64,000 nucleotides of DNA, from positions 3,038,001 to 3,102,000 of the forward strand of contig NZ_CP083405.1 of assembly GCF_000975265.2 (NCBI RefSeq), given 5' to 3'. Both the position numbers and the translations under genes were made by a program. Origin of the DNA: Mycobacterium lepromatosis. GTDB lineage: Bacteria > Actinomycetota > Actinomycetes > Mycobacteriales > Mycobacteriaceae. The notes under the pieces are model-generated. The model was given only the letters and a program-made list of their open reading frames with translations, did not search any database and was not told the origin of the DNA. Each line of letters starts with the position of its first letter. Positions within the stretch are counted from its first letter, which is position 1. Of this stretch, positions 9,978-21,639 are shown piece by piece.

Positions 9978-10470
9978 ATGAGCCGAATCGGTGCAGTTAC
10001 GGATGACGACTTGACGGGGTTGGAGTTTGTACTTGCCCTATCCGGCCGCACTAGCCGGGTTCAGTCAGGAGGTCTACACGAGGAACGGGCTGCCGATGCG
10101 CACGCGAACTGGCACGAGCGGTGATTGCCCACGACAACGAATGCGTCGTCTGCGTCAACACTGCGCGATGCAGAAGGTACCGCCGAAGGGGTTGATGAGA
10201 AGCTGTACGACCAAGCGATGGAGTGGCGTACCTGGTTCGGTTACAGTGGATGGGAGTGGTTGGCCGCTGAGTTCGCCACCGGGTACCATCGAGTCCTAGG
10301 GGGTTGCATGACGACGAGGAATTTTGGAGCCGGTGCGCTAAGCACTTCTCCGCCGAGTTGTTAACTGGCCTGGCTATATCGTCTACGCTGTGTATCGGCA
10401 TGGGGCGGGTTCTGCGGACTCTGGATATAAGGCAGTCCTGCAAGCTGACCTTGTCCAGCCAGGCGTAGCG
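9978..10470 (+). pseudogene. Carboxymuconolactone decarboxylase-family pseudogene
   Basis: A start MSRIGAVTDDDLTG at 9978 is followed by fragments in shifting frames. One is ARAVIAHDNECVVCVNT (the CxxC of the family appears as CVVC), then GVDEKLYDQAMEWRTWFGYS near 10190-10250, then a C-terminal EEFWSRCAKHFSAELLTGLA near 10310-10370. The order and motifs fit a CMD/AhpD-like protein. At least two frame changes make it non-functional. The exact ortholog is not known to me. Confidence 0.65.
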
Positions 10471-10537
10471 GCAGCCATACGACCCGCATACCTGTCGTCG
10501 ACATGGAGTGGTTAGTTGGCGATGCAGAATGGCCGCC

Positions 10538-11016
10538 ATGACAGCTACCTCGTTCGCCGCTGAAGGCCTGTTGCCCGACTGGATACAGTAAGGTGTCGAC
10601 ACTGTCATCGACCTATTAGCACTACGCATCGTCGGCGACGGGTTGGTCTAGGCGCTCGCCGCGTTTTTCGAGTAGGAAGATGTACTCGTTTCCGTGTGCA
10701 GCCGCGATGCGCTGAGCTGGGTCGAGGCTGCTGCTTGTTGTAGCCGGCAGTGACGCGGTGATTGGCCGCGAAATTGAATTCCTGCTGGTCGATCCAGAAG
10801 GTGGCTAGCTGCCGTCGGCGAGGTGGTTGTAGTACGGTCCTCCCGATTCTCGGGATTACGTGATTGCTGCACTTAATAATTCGCAGTTTATGCGAGATAT
10901 GCATCGGCGATGCTGCGGTAGACATGGTGGTTGCGATTCGTCTTCTAGAGCAGGAGCGCTACACGACCCTGGACCCCGAGCAGCTGGCGTATAAATTCCG
11001 GACGGTCTGGAGCCTG
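10538..11016 (+). pseudogene. glnA3: Glutamine synthetase-like GlnA3 pseudogene, internally deleted
   Basis: The N-terminal end (MTATSFAAEG, then GVDTVI) and a nearby piece (LLALRIVGDGL) read near 10538-10650. The extreme C-terminus (MVVAIRLLEQERYTTLDPEQ, then KFRTVWSLS) reads at 10925-11016. A full GlnA3 is about 450 aa, so most of the catalytic region has been deleted in addition to frameshifts and stops. The position between bfrA and an Rv1879-like relic matches Mtb Rv1878. Confidence 0.8.
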
Positions 11017-11018
11017 TC

Positions 11019-11370
11019 ATGGTGTCTGATGTGTTGGCCTTGGCACAACACGTCGGCGAAGTGGTGTTGATCGATCAGCGTTTCTAAGGCTGCTGGTTGA
11101 CTGCAGGGACTGGGGTGATTCGAAATGCTTTCAATGAGGCTAACACCGAACTGCTTGCAAAATTTTACTCTACGTCCGATGCGCGGATCGGTTTCGCTGT
11201 GTGCACCCACTGCAGTCCCATCCTGGATCTAGCCAAAAACATTGATCCCCAGTTATAGCGGGATCCACACTGCCAGTTCAGCGAAGTCGAATTGAATCAG
11301 TTGTTTTTCCAACCGCTAGAGTGAATGACTGACTGATCGACATCGGAATCGGTAAGGGCTGCAGGCGCAA
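11019..11370 (+). pseudogene. Rv1879-like amidohydrolase pseudogene (5' part)
   Basis: Immediately after the glnA3 relic, MVSDVLALAQHVGEVVLIDQ reads into a stop, then GCWLTAG and FNEANTELLAKFYSTSDAR. The segment CTHCSPILDLAKNIDP and, after another stop, LIDIGIGKG near 11335 complete the trace. Gene order and these segments match Mtb Rv1879, an amidohydrolase-like protein downstream of glnA3. Only the N-terminal third remains, running into the opposing CYP140 relic. Confidence 0.65.
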
Positions 11371-11389
11371 GGCTTCTTACAGCCATAGA

Positions 11390-12345
11390 ATAGTCCCACC
11401 AGCTGTGCTGTTGAACCGATCTGGATCGGGAAAAACGGACGGGTCCCGGTTGGCAGCGGCCAAAAAGCACCACCACCTGGCCGCGCTTGATTGTGTTACC
11501 CGCCCAGTCGACGTCCTTGCGCGCTATCCGAGCGGTCATCTGAATCGGTGAATCTAGCCGCAGGATCTCTTTAACCGTGTTGTGCTACGATTTAGGCTAA
11601 GCACGTAGCATCACCAGATTCTCTGGCGTAGCCGGCAACGTACCAATACCGCTGCCAAGCAGGTTAACCGTGGTTTCAAACCCGACAGCCAACACTAGCC
11701 TGGCGATTGCCTGAAGTTTGCTTCTGTTGAGAATTATTTCGATAGGCTTGTTGTTGTCCTAGTGGGTCAGGTGACTCACCAGATCATCGCCTGGGGTACG
11801 CGGCCGCATTGCTGTAAGTGTTTGACGAGCCAGGTGTTGAAACCAGCGGCCCCTCGTTGTGCCTGCTCGTACTGCTGCTATGTCAGTTCAACATCCAAAC
11901 TGGGTGCGGCCTAGTTCGCCAAACTCAAGAAATGTGGCCTAGGTCGCGATCGGATACCTCAAAATGTCGCTGATCACCGCTACCGAAAGCTGCGAACAAT
12001 ATCGGTTGATCACGTTAACGACACCACGTTAGTGGGGGAATTGATCCAATAGAGCCAATGCGTTCTGCTCGACCTGATCCCGTAATGTGGTGACTGCCCT
12101 GGGCATGAACATGAATGATATCATCTTACAGTAGCGGATGTAATAAGTTGATTCAACAGCCAGCAACGAGGGTGCTCGCAACGGATGCAGCAAATTGTCT
12201 TGGCTGTTGGTTCTCCAGCCAGTACAACGGCTCCGGCAAGGTTACGTCGAGCGAGATCACATGGAAGTTCTCTGATCGCAGCAGTTCATGTGAGATCGCA
12301 ACGGTTGGCGGTCACATAGCTGATGTGGCTCTGTACTAACGGGCC
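11390..12345 (-). pseudogene. cyp140: Cytochrome P450 CYP140 pseudogene
   Basis: Minus-strand segments in order: TTLRDQVEQNALALLDQFPH near 12040-12100, QLSVAVISDILRYPIAT near 11930-12000, TPGDDLVSHLTH near 11770, and the I-helix-like LVLAVGFETTVNLLGSGIG near 11640-11700. These are followed by VKEILRLDSPIQMTARIARK and DVDWAGNTIKRGQVVVLF near 11450-11570. Stops and frame shifts separate them, and the haem-cysteine loop is unrecognisable. The position fits Mtb Rv1880c (cyp140). Confidence 0.8.
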
Positions 12346-13080
12346 TTGGGGACGCAGTTCGTGGTAGTAAGGGCACGGGGTTCGCCTTGACGGCCAGATC
12401 GATAACCGAGCGGGCTAACGGGTTATTTCGCTGCATGGCGTGCCGTCGAGCAAACCGTCGACGAGTCCATATTGTGCGAAACAGTGCAAACGCTGCTGTA
12501 CAGATCCTCCATCAGTCGGCCGGATTACAAATGCTAATCCACCAGCTTTCTTCAGTGGGAGCCCGACCGTTTACGGTCCGGAGGAAGCCGATCCCGTCTG
12601 TTCGCCCGTGTTAGCCGGCCGCTCTTGAGTTGTTTGTCTGGGGTGGTTCTGCCTCTCAGCCGGTGTGGTTACTGTTGAAGAAACGCCGCCGCAAGTAAGC
12701 AGCGGTTCGCTGTTGATGTTAACCAGCAGATTTTCCAACGTATCGTGGCCGCGGCTCGACCCACCAGGCGCGGTATCGCCGTTGAAGAATTGCCGGGGCT
12801 CCGGGCTTGGGTACGGTTTTGTTAGCCCCAAATGAGCCGAGGTGCTTCGCTCAACTGGCGGGTTTTGGATTTACAAGGCTCAAGCCGCTGATGGTGTTCG
12901 TTGAAGTCGATCTTGTCTACGGAAGCTGAACCTGCCATGTGTGCGGGTGTGAGTCGACAAACGGGATCGTCGCTCTAAAAGCGGTTTTGAGTGTGGCGGG
13001 TGTCGTTTCGTTGGGCGCGCCAATTGCCCATACTGACAGCCCTTAGTTAGGGCAGCAGCAAGAATGTGGCGGGTTCAACG
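12346..13080. other. Decayed region without a supported gene
   Basis: Short frames on both strands (for example 12571-12831 minus, Ser/Pro/Thr-rich) show no family match. The Mtb neighbour in this place would be the N-terminal end of cyp140 followed by the lppE region. Probably untraceable gene remains. Confidence 0.4.
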
Positions 13081-13082
13081 CT

Positions 13083-13512
13083 TCAAGCGGGTGATCTTGA
13101 ACTCTGCGGGCACGGCTTTGTTGGGATAGCTGCTGTTGCTGTCGGAGTCACTAGCGGTGAGGGTGTACGTGTTGTTGGCAACCTCGGCGGGTGCATCTCC
13201 CACTCCACCTGCCCAGAAGCTGCCAGTGAACCCGTCGACATTGCGGATCTTGAACCATGAGGAGTGGCCTTGCCGTCATTGAAAAGCACGACGGCCTCGA
13301 CTTGGCTGCCACTTTCGCGGATATTGATCGTTCGACAAGATGGTCTTAGCTGCATGCAGCGGAACGCGTCGCATGAATGTTGCCGTCGATGGTCAGTTGT
13401 GCGGCTCGTCGGAGGATTCCGTGCACGCCAAGATGGTGGTGACGATAACCACAACCACCCCGGCTGCTCTGAACTATCAGTTCTGCACCAGTCCGTCTGA
13501 TTCCGACACATC
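13083..13512 (-). pseudogene. lppE: LppE (LpqH-family lipoprotein) pseudogene
   Basis: Two good segments of one LpqH-like lipoprotein occur on the minus strand in different frames: VEAVVLFNDGKATPHGS near 13260-13320, and IRNVDGFTGSFWAGGVGDAP followed by NNTYTLTASDSN and PAEFKITRL near 13083-13250. The family normally ends with a cysteine-containing strand and begins with a lipobox; a hydrophobic stretch ending AC (VTTILAC) near 13430-13470 may be the old signal peptide. Stops intervene. Position matches Mtb Rv1881c. Confidence 0.65.
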
Positions 13513-13628
13513 ACGGCTGCTTTTGCATAAGCTTAGATACGGCCGTAGCGATACGGTTACGCACCAACTTCGGGCTAGAGCCTCGAGCTGGTTAATCCAG
13601 CGGACGCTACTTGCTGTTGGACGGACCG

Positions 13629-14084
13629 TCAGCCCACCTCGACCACATCTTTGATGCGCCGCAGTGTCTTGGTCATATCACGGATGTTGCGGCGCTTCCG
13701 CAGAAAACCGCCAAGCAACCAATACACGGTGAGCAGTGGCGAAGGGTTGAGCCGAAATGACTCGGTCACGTCCGTGCCATCGTCAGATGGCGCCAATCGG
13801 TAGTGCCAATTGTTTACGGCTTTGTTGCCCAGCAGGACTGCGAAGCCGAACTCACGGCCGGGTTCGCACGCGGTCACCTTGCACGTCGTCCAATACACAG
13901 GTCCGATTTCATTTCGCCGGACATGACCACGGAATTTGGCGTTGAGAGCTGGGCCAGTCGTGTCGCCCAGCCACTCGGCCTCAAAAGTCTCCGGGGAGAA
14001 TCGTCCGATGTTGCGGACATCCGCGATTAGATTCCAAACCTTGTCCGCAGGTGCTGCCATATGAACAGTCACCGAACCTTCCAT
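13629..14084 (-). CDS. SRPBCC-family protein (Rv1883c-like)
   Basis: A complete 151-aa protein with the SRPBCC/polyketide cyclase pattern: MEGSVTVHMAAPADKVWNLI at the N-terminus, DVRNIGRFSPE, then a beta-rich middle (GPALNAKFRGHVR) and a long C-terminal helix (MTKTLRRIKDVVEVG). This helix-grip fold binds hydrophobic ligands; the substrate is unknown. It lies just downstream of rpfC, as in Mtb (Rv1883c-Rv1884c), with 30 bp between them, so co-transcription is plausible. There is no signal peptide. Intactness within a pseudogene-rich area suggests it is still used. Confidence 0.82.
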   Translation of the reverse strand: MEGSVTVHMAAPADKVWNLIADVRNIGRFSPETFEAEWLGDTTGPALNAKFRGHVRRNEIGPVYWTTCKVTACEPGREFGFAVLLGNKAVNNWHYRLAPSDDGTDVTESFRLNPSPLLTVYWLLGGFLRKRRNIRDMTKTLRRIKDVVEVG

Positions 14085-14114
14085 GGCTTGATTTAAACAC
14101 AGTTTCCTGCTCGT

Positions 14115-14564
14115 TCATAGACCGTCGAGAGCGATCGCCGCTAGTGCGGTATCGCCCATTTGCATTATGTCGTTGATGATCTGCTTCACGCCCTGTGCGG
14201 TATGCGACCACAGCGCGATCGGCAGGCCAGAGGCGGCGCTGCATTTCGGCCATGCTTCCAGCCCTTGATCAGCCAAAACCCGGTTGGCCACCGCTATTTG
14301 CTGCTCTCTGGACACGGCGGCAGGATTGCCGACACCGCCGTATCGGGCCCAGGTGGTTGGTTTAAATTGCAGTCCACCGTAAAAGCCGTTTCCGGTGTTA
14401 GCTCGCCAGTTTCCACCGGACTCGCATTGCGCGATCGCATCCCAGTTAGGCCCCTTAGGAACGGCGTTCGCCACACCAGTGGGTAGTGCCATAGACGCCG
14501 CAATCATCCCGCCGACTACAGCGGACTTCACGAACGGCTTACAAAGTTTTCTCACGTCAAGCAT
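14115..14564 (-). CDS. rpfC: Resuscitation-promoting factor RpfC
   Basis: Secreted peptidoglycan hydrolase of the lysozyme/lytic-transglycosylase fold that stimulates regrowth of dormant mycobacteria. In 149 aa there is an N-terminal signal peptide of about 35 residues (hydrophobic [15 protein letters not shown], then ANA). The Rpf domain follows ([14 protein letters not shown] with the catalytic Glu near residue 48, [18 protein letters not shown], and a second Cys in AWPKCS closing the family disulfide). A roughly 40-residue helical tail follows. No strong Shine-Dalgarno sequence is visible upstream. The start MLDVRKLCK gives a normal signal peptide. Confidence 0.92.
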   Translation of the reverse strand: MLDVRKLCKPFVKSAVVGGMIAASMALPTGVANAVPKGPNWDAIAQCESGGNWRANTGNGFYGGLQFKPTTWARYGGVGNPAAVSREQQIAVANRVLADQGLEAWPKCSAASGLPIALWSHTAQGVKQIINDIMQMGDTALAAIALDGL

Positions 14565-14678
14565 GTCTTAAATGTTACTCTTTTGCAAAGCTTGCGAGAT
14601 CGCTCATATATCGTGCCGAGATCGGCGCCGTAAACTAGCTCAACGAGAGGTCGCTGTGCATTAGGTGAGCGGTGAACC

Positions 14679-15240
14679 CTAGCAATACGACTGAGTCGTC
14701 AACGAGAAGGTTTGTTGATAGAAGCCGGCAATTTGGTGATCCCGGATGATGTCGCTTCGAGCGGTATCGAATTGGATGACGCACGCTGGCAAATGCGGCA
14801 AGTCCCAGTTGAGCGTTATCTGGGTCGGTATTGTTTCGTTGAAAACAGCGATCAACGACCACGACGCCAAAGGCTCCGGTGATGCGGCTGATGCACTGGA
14901 CGGATTGAATTTCTCAAGCCGCGACCGGCTGTATTCGATGGCCTTCGTAGTGTTGATCTGGTCCCTGAAGACCCGTGCGATGTACTCTGGGTCAATGGTT
15001 TCGTGCTGGCTTCGGCGCGCATTTTGGTGAGTATCTGCTGGACGGTGATCTGGATCCTCAATTCAATGTCGCCGTGATCGATCCATTTCAAGGTGGCGGC
15101 CGGCTCGGCGACCACCAACTGTTGTGCGGCGATGTCGATCAATTCGATCAGCAAGTTACCGCTATTGGGTCTCGTCTCCGCTAAGCCGGCAATCAGCGTT
15201 AAAATGAGCGCGGCCAGCACGCCTAAGCACTCCGGGCGAG
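14679..15240 (-). pseudogene. Secreted chorismate mutase (Rv1885c) pseudogene
   Basis: Fragments in two or more frames match the secreted AroQ-gamma chorismate mutase located between rpfC and fbpB in Mtb. They are LLIELIDIAAQQLVVAEPAA (matching the N-terminal helix) with ATLKWIDHGDIELRIQ near 15070-15170, an intermediate QINTTKAIEYSR frame near 14930, and the C-terminal part CVIQFDTARSDIIRDHQI ending in LTTQSYC near 14679-14780. A hydrophobic signal-like stretch (LGVLAALILTLIAGLAE) precedes it. Frame breaks make it non-coding. The intact enzyme converts chorismate to prephenate outside the cytosol. Confidence 0.78.
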
Positions 15241-15614
15241 GTGGCCCAAACGGCGCAGCATCTATCTGGGCAAATGCGATCGCTAATTGCTGTCCATCAT
15301 CATCATCCGCTCCGGATTCTGGAACCTGTTCTGGCCCGGATGCCCGCACGCACTGTGTTGAGCGTGACCGGGATTGTGCAAGATCCGTTGCAGGAGAGCT
15401 AGTCTGACTGACACACGGACTTCTAGATACCGCAGTCACACCGACAGTAACGGGCAAACGCGAGCAATGATCCGAACGTGGGAGTGCTACGTCTCTACAG
15501 TCCAGTGTCGGAACCTTAACAAACTAGCGCCATGCCCACGACACAACCGAATGGATTGATATCACGGGTAAAATTGCGGGTGACCAGTGGCAACGATCAA
15601 CCAGACAGGGCAGG

Positions 15615-16601
<987 letters not shown>

Positions 16602-16605
16602 CTAA

Positions 16606-16960
16606 TACCCCTTGTTGTATGTCGTCTGGTGCTCTCGCAGAACTTACCCTGCGAATAGCCCAGATGTCGATCAAGACGCGAAGCGATCTCAGTTCTGTAT
16701 CGGTTACCTGTCTCGTATATCGCAACTGTTTGGTTGGTGCAAGTAACCCATTCCTGCCAGAGCATTCTTGCTTGATGCGGCCCCACTTGCATCGAACGCT
16801 TAGGTGCCCACGGAGCAAGCCGGATGGACATCATGCTAATCTCGCTTCGATCCAGCTTTCACGAACCACCGCACCAGCAGGCTGTAAGGTGGGCGGGGGT
16901 GCGGCCGGGGGGCGTTGGAAGCCGGGCAAGATTGAGGTACAAATTTTGGATTCGGTACTA
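16606..16960. other. Upstream region of fbpB, no gene seen
   Basis: This stretch holds the fbpB 5' region and further sequence with no supported coding frame on either strand. No clear promoter motif was recognised by eye. Confidence 0.4.
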
Positions 16961-16969
16961 GGGCTATAC

Positions 16970-17830
16970 TGATGACCCCGACCACCGTAGGGGTAGGGTG
17001 GGTCCTCGCTGAGGTACACTGCGCAGACGGCACCATCCTGGACAGCCATGAGTTTGAACTGTGCGGGGCCGCGGTGTGTGTGTGTGCACGGTGAACATCG
17101 CCAAGCAGGTTGCAGGCGAGGTTTGGCGGGTAAACGCCATGGCGGCTGCGGATAGCTAACGTCTGCAGGTCATCGGAGTGACCTCGAGCGGCGAAGCCTC
17201 AGCGCAAGCCGCTCTAGCTGTTGGAGTTATTGACAGATGCGGGTGTCGACAACGTTGTGCCGGTGTGCTTTCTTGAGTCTGTTGAGACCCTAGCGCGAGC
17301 TGTGGCACCCGTCATCGGCTACGCGCAGACCGCGGTGTGCCTGCTTGAGCATGACTGGGAGACCGTCGTCATGGTTTTGACACCTCTGCTGGCAAGAGCC
17401 GAACGGCAATCAAGCAGGTGTGTGGCGGTTTCGACGGGTTGACTTCGTAGCTGGCTGGAATGTTCGATCGTAATAAGCTGGTGCCCGGCCGGCGTGTTCG
17501 TCGTCGGCGCACACACCGACATCGATGGATTGTCATGGCAACTCGAAAAAGCTTTGCCAATGTCGTTTTGCGTAGACCCTGGCGTAGGTGATGATCGCAC
17601 GAGGTGCCGCTCTGGCGGCGGCTCAGAACATCGAGTTCACCGACGAGCGGAGCGGCTGGTGGCATTCATCAGCGAATCCATCTGCCGGCACGGTCTCAGC
17701 GGTTGTCCTACGCTGGGGTTGTTACCGCTTGGGCCGCCGCAGCGGTTATTTTCGTAGCTTTGTTGTCATTTAGCAATGGTCCTCCAGTTGGCTTCGGACG
17801 TGAATTCCGCTGAATTCAAGCATGCGATGC
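16970..17830 (+). pseudogene. DUF7159-family membrane protein pseudogene
   Basis: Plus-strand pieces follow the DUF7159 layout found in several mycobacterial proteins. The start segment MTPTTVGVGWVLAEVHCADG near 16971 is followed by IGVTSSGEASAQAA near 17173, DNVVPVCFLESVETLARAVA near 17250 and TAVCLLEHDWETVV near 17330. Next come GVFVVGAHTDIDG near 17492, ARGAALAAAQNIEF near 17595 and a predicted membrane helix (VTAWAAAAVIFVALLSF) near 17720. They are spread over three frames. The function of the family is unknown. A (GT)6 run at 17074-17086 lies within the relic. Confidence 0.65.
17074..17086. repeat. (GT)6 dinucleotide run
   Basis: A 13-base alternating G/T tract inside the DUF7159 relic. 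Short for a microsatellite, but potentially variable between isolates. Confidence 0.8.
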
Positions 17831-18940
17831 GTAAGTCGCTGCTACAGATTGCAGAAACTGCTGCGCCTGACCATACCAGCGCCCGTCAAGGCGGTGGCGT
17901 CGGCCGGTGATAGCAACATAGCAACCCGTGTCAAAGGTGCAGCCGCCGATCAGCCTCGCCTCCGCTGAACCGGGAACAGAACCCACTGCACTGCTGGAAC
18001 AGTTTAGAGCGTTACTGATGATCCCAAACTGGATCCAAATAGTCAGCCACTATAATACATAACGAAAACTCTTGAGCACATTTCCGGCAGTTATCGCGAT
18101 CAAGCGCCAGACGACCCGACATAACCTGAAGCCTGAACATCGATTCGAACGGCGGCAAAGCACACCGCCACTTCCGGTGCTAACTGTATTGGGCTCAGTA
18201 ATAACAAATCGGGCTTGATGCTACGGTCGGATTGGCTAGCCGTGGACTGGGGGAACATTCGCTATGAGTCGCTGGGATCTTCTGTGCACAAGTCAATTAC
18301 GTGCTCCCGCGCATGCAATCTTCAGGTGAGACGGTGGCTGTTGCCGATCATTACACTCTTGTTGCTGGTGTCAGCAACAAAGAGGATCTGGGGAAAGCGG
18401 CCGGCGTTCAGTGACCTCAGCGCGTTTGTCTGAACTAGAGCCTTTTCCGGCTCGTACAGCCTGTTGACCCTACCCTGTGCAGTATCTCGAACGAATTCGT
18501 CTTGACCGTAAGCTCCGCGATTACCGGGTCGGCATCGGTCCAGTCTACCGTGACCCGCGAGTGTGTCATAGCAATGGTGAGACGATGACCTGGTTGTGCG
18601 GCTCTGCCCGTAACACCGTCTCGAACTTGCAACTCACCGTCGGATGTCTTCGGAGTTTACACCACGCCGTTACCGCTTGGGGCACAGACCGGCCTATATT
18701 TAGTTTCGCACTACACTTCAATCCACGCCCGACACGACAGCAAATGTATGTTCTCTTCGACGTCGCGCGCCGTTCCGGAGGGATAACTGGTAACGCTGCA
18801 CCGCGGCATATTGCATATTGAGTGGCGGCACGGGACCGATCGGCAGCGGGTACATTGTTACACCGATGGTGACGAGTTCGTCTTAGAGAAGTTAAGTCGC
18901 CGATCGTTTCTGTCATTGCCATGGAGAATTACCGGCAGGG
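17831..18940. other. Decayed region, no identifiable gene
   Basis: Open frames such as 18477-18821 plus contain protein-like stretches (TVSNLQLTVG, RPIFSFALHFNPRP), but I recognise no family. Stops in all frames elsewhere. Probably remains of one or two genes. Confidence 0.4.
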
Positions 18941-18944
18941 CCCA

Positions 18945-19285
18945 GAATTACTACTCCTCCGCCCAAGGTGGGCATGTCTTCGGCGACGTCGTAACTGGTG
19001 GAATCGATGTAGTTATGCGTGCCCACTTTCCTAGCCTCTGCCGCTTTGTCAGCGCCGCAAGCGACCGTAATGGTCTCGAGATCATTGCCCGGGCAAACTG
19101 GATCCCAAGATGGTCGAGTCCACTAATGTCAAGGCTCGTCACTCGGCCACTGGGCAAGGGGTTGGTCTTGTGCAGCACGTCGCAAGTGGTGACGTCGGCG
19201 TAGCCCATTGGAGTGGCTTCGACAAAGGACAGCCCGGTCGGAATCCGAGCCAGCGTATTGGCTGATATTGTCACCGACTCCACAT
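18945..19285 (-). pseudogene. Zinc-type alcohol dehydrogenase pseudogene fragment
   Basis: A single minus-strand frame of about 110 codons resembles the middle of a medium-chain alcohol dehydrogenase: ANTLARIPTGLSFVEATPMG, ADVTTCDVLHKTNPLPSG, DISGLDHLGIQFARAM (the degenerate nucleotide-binding GxGGxGH region), then QRLGKWARITTSIPP. The key glycines have changed (SGLDHLG), and both ends of the about 345-aa enzyme are missing or unreadable. AdhA-like proteins are the nearest I can suggest. Confidence 0.68.
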
Positions 19286-19299
19286 ATCCGCCGGGCTAA

Positions 19300-19720
19300 T
19301 GCCAGCTAGATACTTGTATGTTCGCATAGCGGATGAAAATGCTTTTGCGGTAGGGGAGCAGTAGTTGCAGTGTCCGCCGAACCAGTCGACAGTTGACGTG
19401 GTCGTCAACCGCTGAATCATCGAATTCTCCTATCGTTAAACTGATTTCGTTACCTATACTTAACGGACACACATGCTACACACCGAGACCGCTAGCCGAA
19501 CTTCGTTTCGACACGGTGACAGTGTTCCAACATCGACCAACCGCAAGGGCGCGCCAGCAGACTGTATGTGGATGGCTTTAGGAGTAGCCATCAGCTTGCC
19601 TGTTTAATTCATGTCCTAATGCGCCACAGGGCATTTGGCGTAACCTTGGCTATGGTTGGTAGACTTGCCAATGCTTAATCCTATTGAGCCAGCCCGACCG
19701 CAGCAGCCCGGGTTTGCCGA
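19300..19720. other. Spacer between two pseudogenes
   Basis: No family match in either strand. Probably includes the eroded N-terminal part of the alcohol dehydrogenase relic (19300-19450, minus) and unassignable sequence. Confidence 0.35.
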
Positions 19721-19724
19721 TCGA

Positions 19725-20895
19725 TTACAGCTTCGGCATGTACTCGGCGATCGCATGGAGCATCCGGTCAATGGTCATCCGTGCTAAGTTGGCCACAATG
19801 CAGTAATGTATGCTGGTGTCATTGAATCCCACATGGGGGTTATTATAGGATGCTGAAGACAAACGGATTGTCGAACATCTCCTCATCGAAGTTGGTTGAA
19901 CGGCAAAATGATAACCACCAACTGGCCCTTCTTGATCGACAAGCTGGACAGTTCGTAGTACTGCAGCGTGGTAAGCTGGAAAGATCATAATCGGGGTGGC
20001 CTACCGGACGATCTTCATCGGCTGTGGTGCTGGGGGTGCTGTTGCTTGTACAATTCCCCCCTGATCGGGGAAGTCGGTAAGGTCATCATACCCTGCGTGA
20101 TGGAATTTTGGGTGGTCTCGCTACCGGCCACCGCAAGCAGAATGACCGAAGAAGCCAAACTCGTATTTGGAGTTGGAGAGCTTGTGGCCCTCGATATTGG
20201 CCCTCAACCAGGTTGGTCACAATGTCCTGACCGGGAGGCGTGACCCTATCAGCGGCCATCTGCATGGCGTACATGGTCAATTCCACAGATGTGGCCATGG
20301 GGTCATTCGTGGCGAACTCGGGATCCTGGTCACCAACCATCTGGTTCGACCGATGGAACAGTTTTCTTGTTTCTTGCGGTCTTCCTGGGGTACACTCAGC
20401 AAGTCGGCGATGGCGGCTTGCCGTGACAATTCGCAAGACACATGTTCGACGAAGTCGCCAGAACTCTCAGATGCCGCAACCGCGACGATGAGGCAAGCAC
20501 ACTCGGTCAGGTCATCACTCAGCTGCTCCACGGCTCAGGGAGTGAAACCGCGCGAGATGATTTTGCCCAACCGGGTGTACTGCGAGGCGTTCATGTTGAG
20601 CAGAACTAAAAACTAACTTGCCCTTGCTGATTTGCTAGTTGTTCATGCCTTCTCTGAAGCGGGGCAGGGCGGTCTTCTCCAGGCTGGAGAAGGTGCCGCT
20701 GCGACAATAGAAACTTCCTTGTGCCTGGACACCACTCTGAACAATCATCGTCATAAACCCTGCCTCTTCCGGTTGGCTGCTCGTTTCACCCAATCGGCTA
20801 GGCACATCTCGGCTAGTTCTTCCACCGGCAGCCGTTCGGTGTAGATGTCTGGGTCAGTAAAATTGAAGCCGGGAGATTTAGGTGAGGGATCGGTT
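19725..20895 (-). pseudogene. Cytochrome P450 (CYP125/CYP124-like) pseudogene
   Basis: Ordered minus-strand fragments span a whole P450. The N-terminal FNFTDPDIYTERLPVEELAE is near 20800-20870 and TRLGKIISRGFTP near 20545-20590. SGDFVEHVSCELSRQ and SVPQEDRKK lie near 20390-20470, and SNQMVGDQDPEFATNDPMA followed by ELTMYAMQMAADR near 20240-20350. The haem region is NNPHVGFNDTSIHYCIVANL with ARMTIDRM near 19750-19850. The haem Cys remains (HYCI), but FGGTG has become FNDTS and frames change several times. Steroid-side-chain hydroxylases of the CYP125/CYP124 group carry this NPHVGFGGTG pattern. Confidence 0.82.
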
Positions 20896-21220
20896 AGGTG
20901 GATTGCCCGGTTCGTAGCATGACCCACTTATCGATACAATTCGATACAACAATTTTATTGTGCCAATAAACCATTGTCACACCCGGTTGGCAAGTGTTAG
21001 AGCAAGATCACCAAAGCAAATGGCAAGCGTTACCGGTGAGTTTTTGGATACGTCGTCCGACTCCATAAGAAAAGCAAGTTAACAGCACCAACCTCCCATC
21101 TATCGACATCGTTGCGCCGGTGAACCGGTTCTCCAAGTCGGTCTTGTAGCGTGCTCGATATGCTTGGTGCACGCCATCGTCGGCTTGGTGGGGGTCCGGT
21201 AGCATTAGTGCGAAGGGTGG
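20896..21220. other. Upstream region of Rv1891-like gene
   Basis: No coding frame is supported. The last 20 bases contain the ribosome-binding site (AGGGTGGAG) of the following gene. Confidence 0.4.
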
Positions 21221-21223
21221 AGC

Positions 21224-21628
21224 ATGATTTACGAACTACTCGCCATCGCTGTGATCGCGAGTGGCGCGGTCAGTGCGGCGCCGCATGCGGCGGCTAATCC
21301 GCGTTACGACGGTGATGTACCGGGCATGAGTTATGATGCTTCGCTAGGTGCGCCGTGCTTTAGGTGGGGACGATATATTTTTGGACGAGGTCCCAGCGGC
21401 CAGGCTGAGGCGTGTCATTTCCCTCCTCCCAACCAGTTCCCGCCAGCAAACACCGGATACTGGGTGATTTCGTACCCGTTATACGGAGTCCAGCAAGCTG
21501 GTGCGCCGTGCCCGAAGGCCCAAGCAGCGGCACAGTCAGCTGACGGTCTGCCCATGCTCTGTCTGGGCCATCAAGGGTGGCAGCCGGGATGGTTCATCGA
21601 CACCGGGTTTTTCCCGCCTGCCGGCTAA
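21224..21628 (+). CDS. Small secreted protein, Rv1891-like
   Basis: A 134-aa protein with an N-terminal signal peptide (MIYELLAIAVIASGAVSAAP, cleavage probably after AHAAA). The mature part is rich in Gly, Pro and aromatic residues and contains four cysteines (GAPCFRWGR, EACHFPPPN, GAPCPKA, LPMLCLG) likely to form two disulfides. Start is supported by AGGGTGGAG. Length and pattern resemble Mtb Rv1891, a conserved secreted protein of unknown function. It is intact between pseudogenes. Confidence 0.8.
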   Translation: MIYELLAIAVIASGAVSAAPHAAANPRYDGDVPGMSYDASLGAPCFRWGRYIFGRGPSGQAEACHFPPPNQFPPANTGYWVISYPLYGVQQAGAPCPKAQAAAQSADGLPMLCLGHQGWQPGWFIDTGFFPPAG

Positions 21629-21639
21629 CGACCGGCCTA

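Noticed and set aside
10051-10629. 192-codon minus-strand frame
   Set aside because: Runs across two plus-strand relics and has no recognisable motif.
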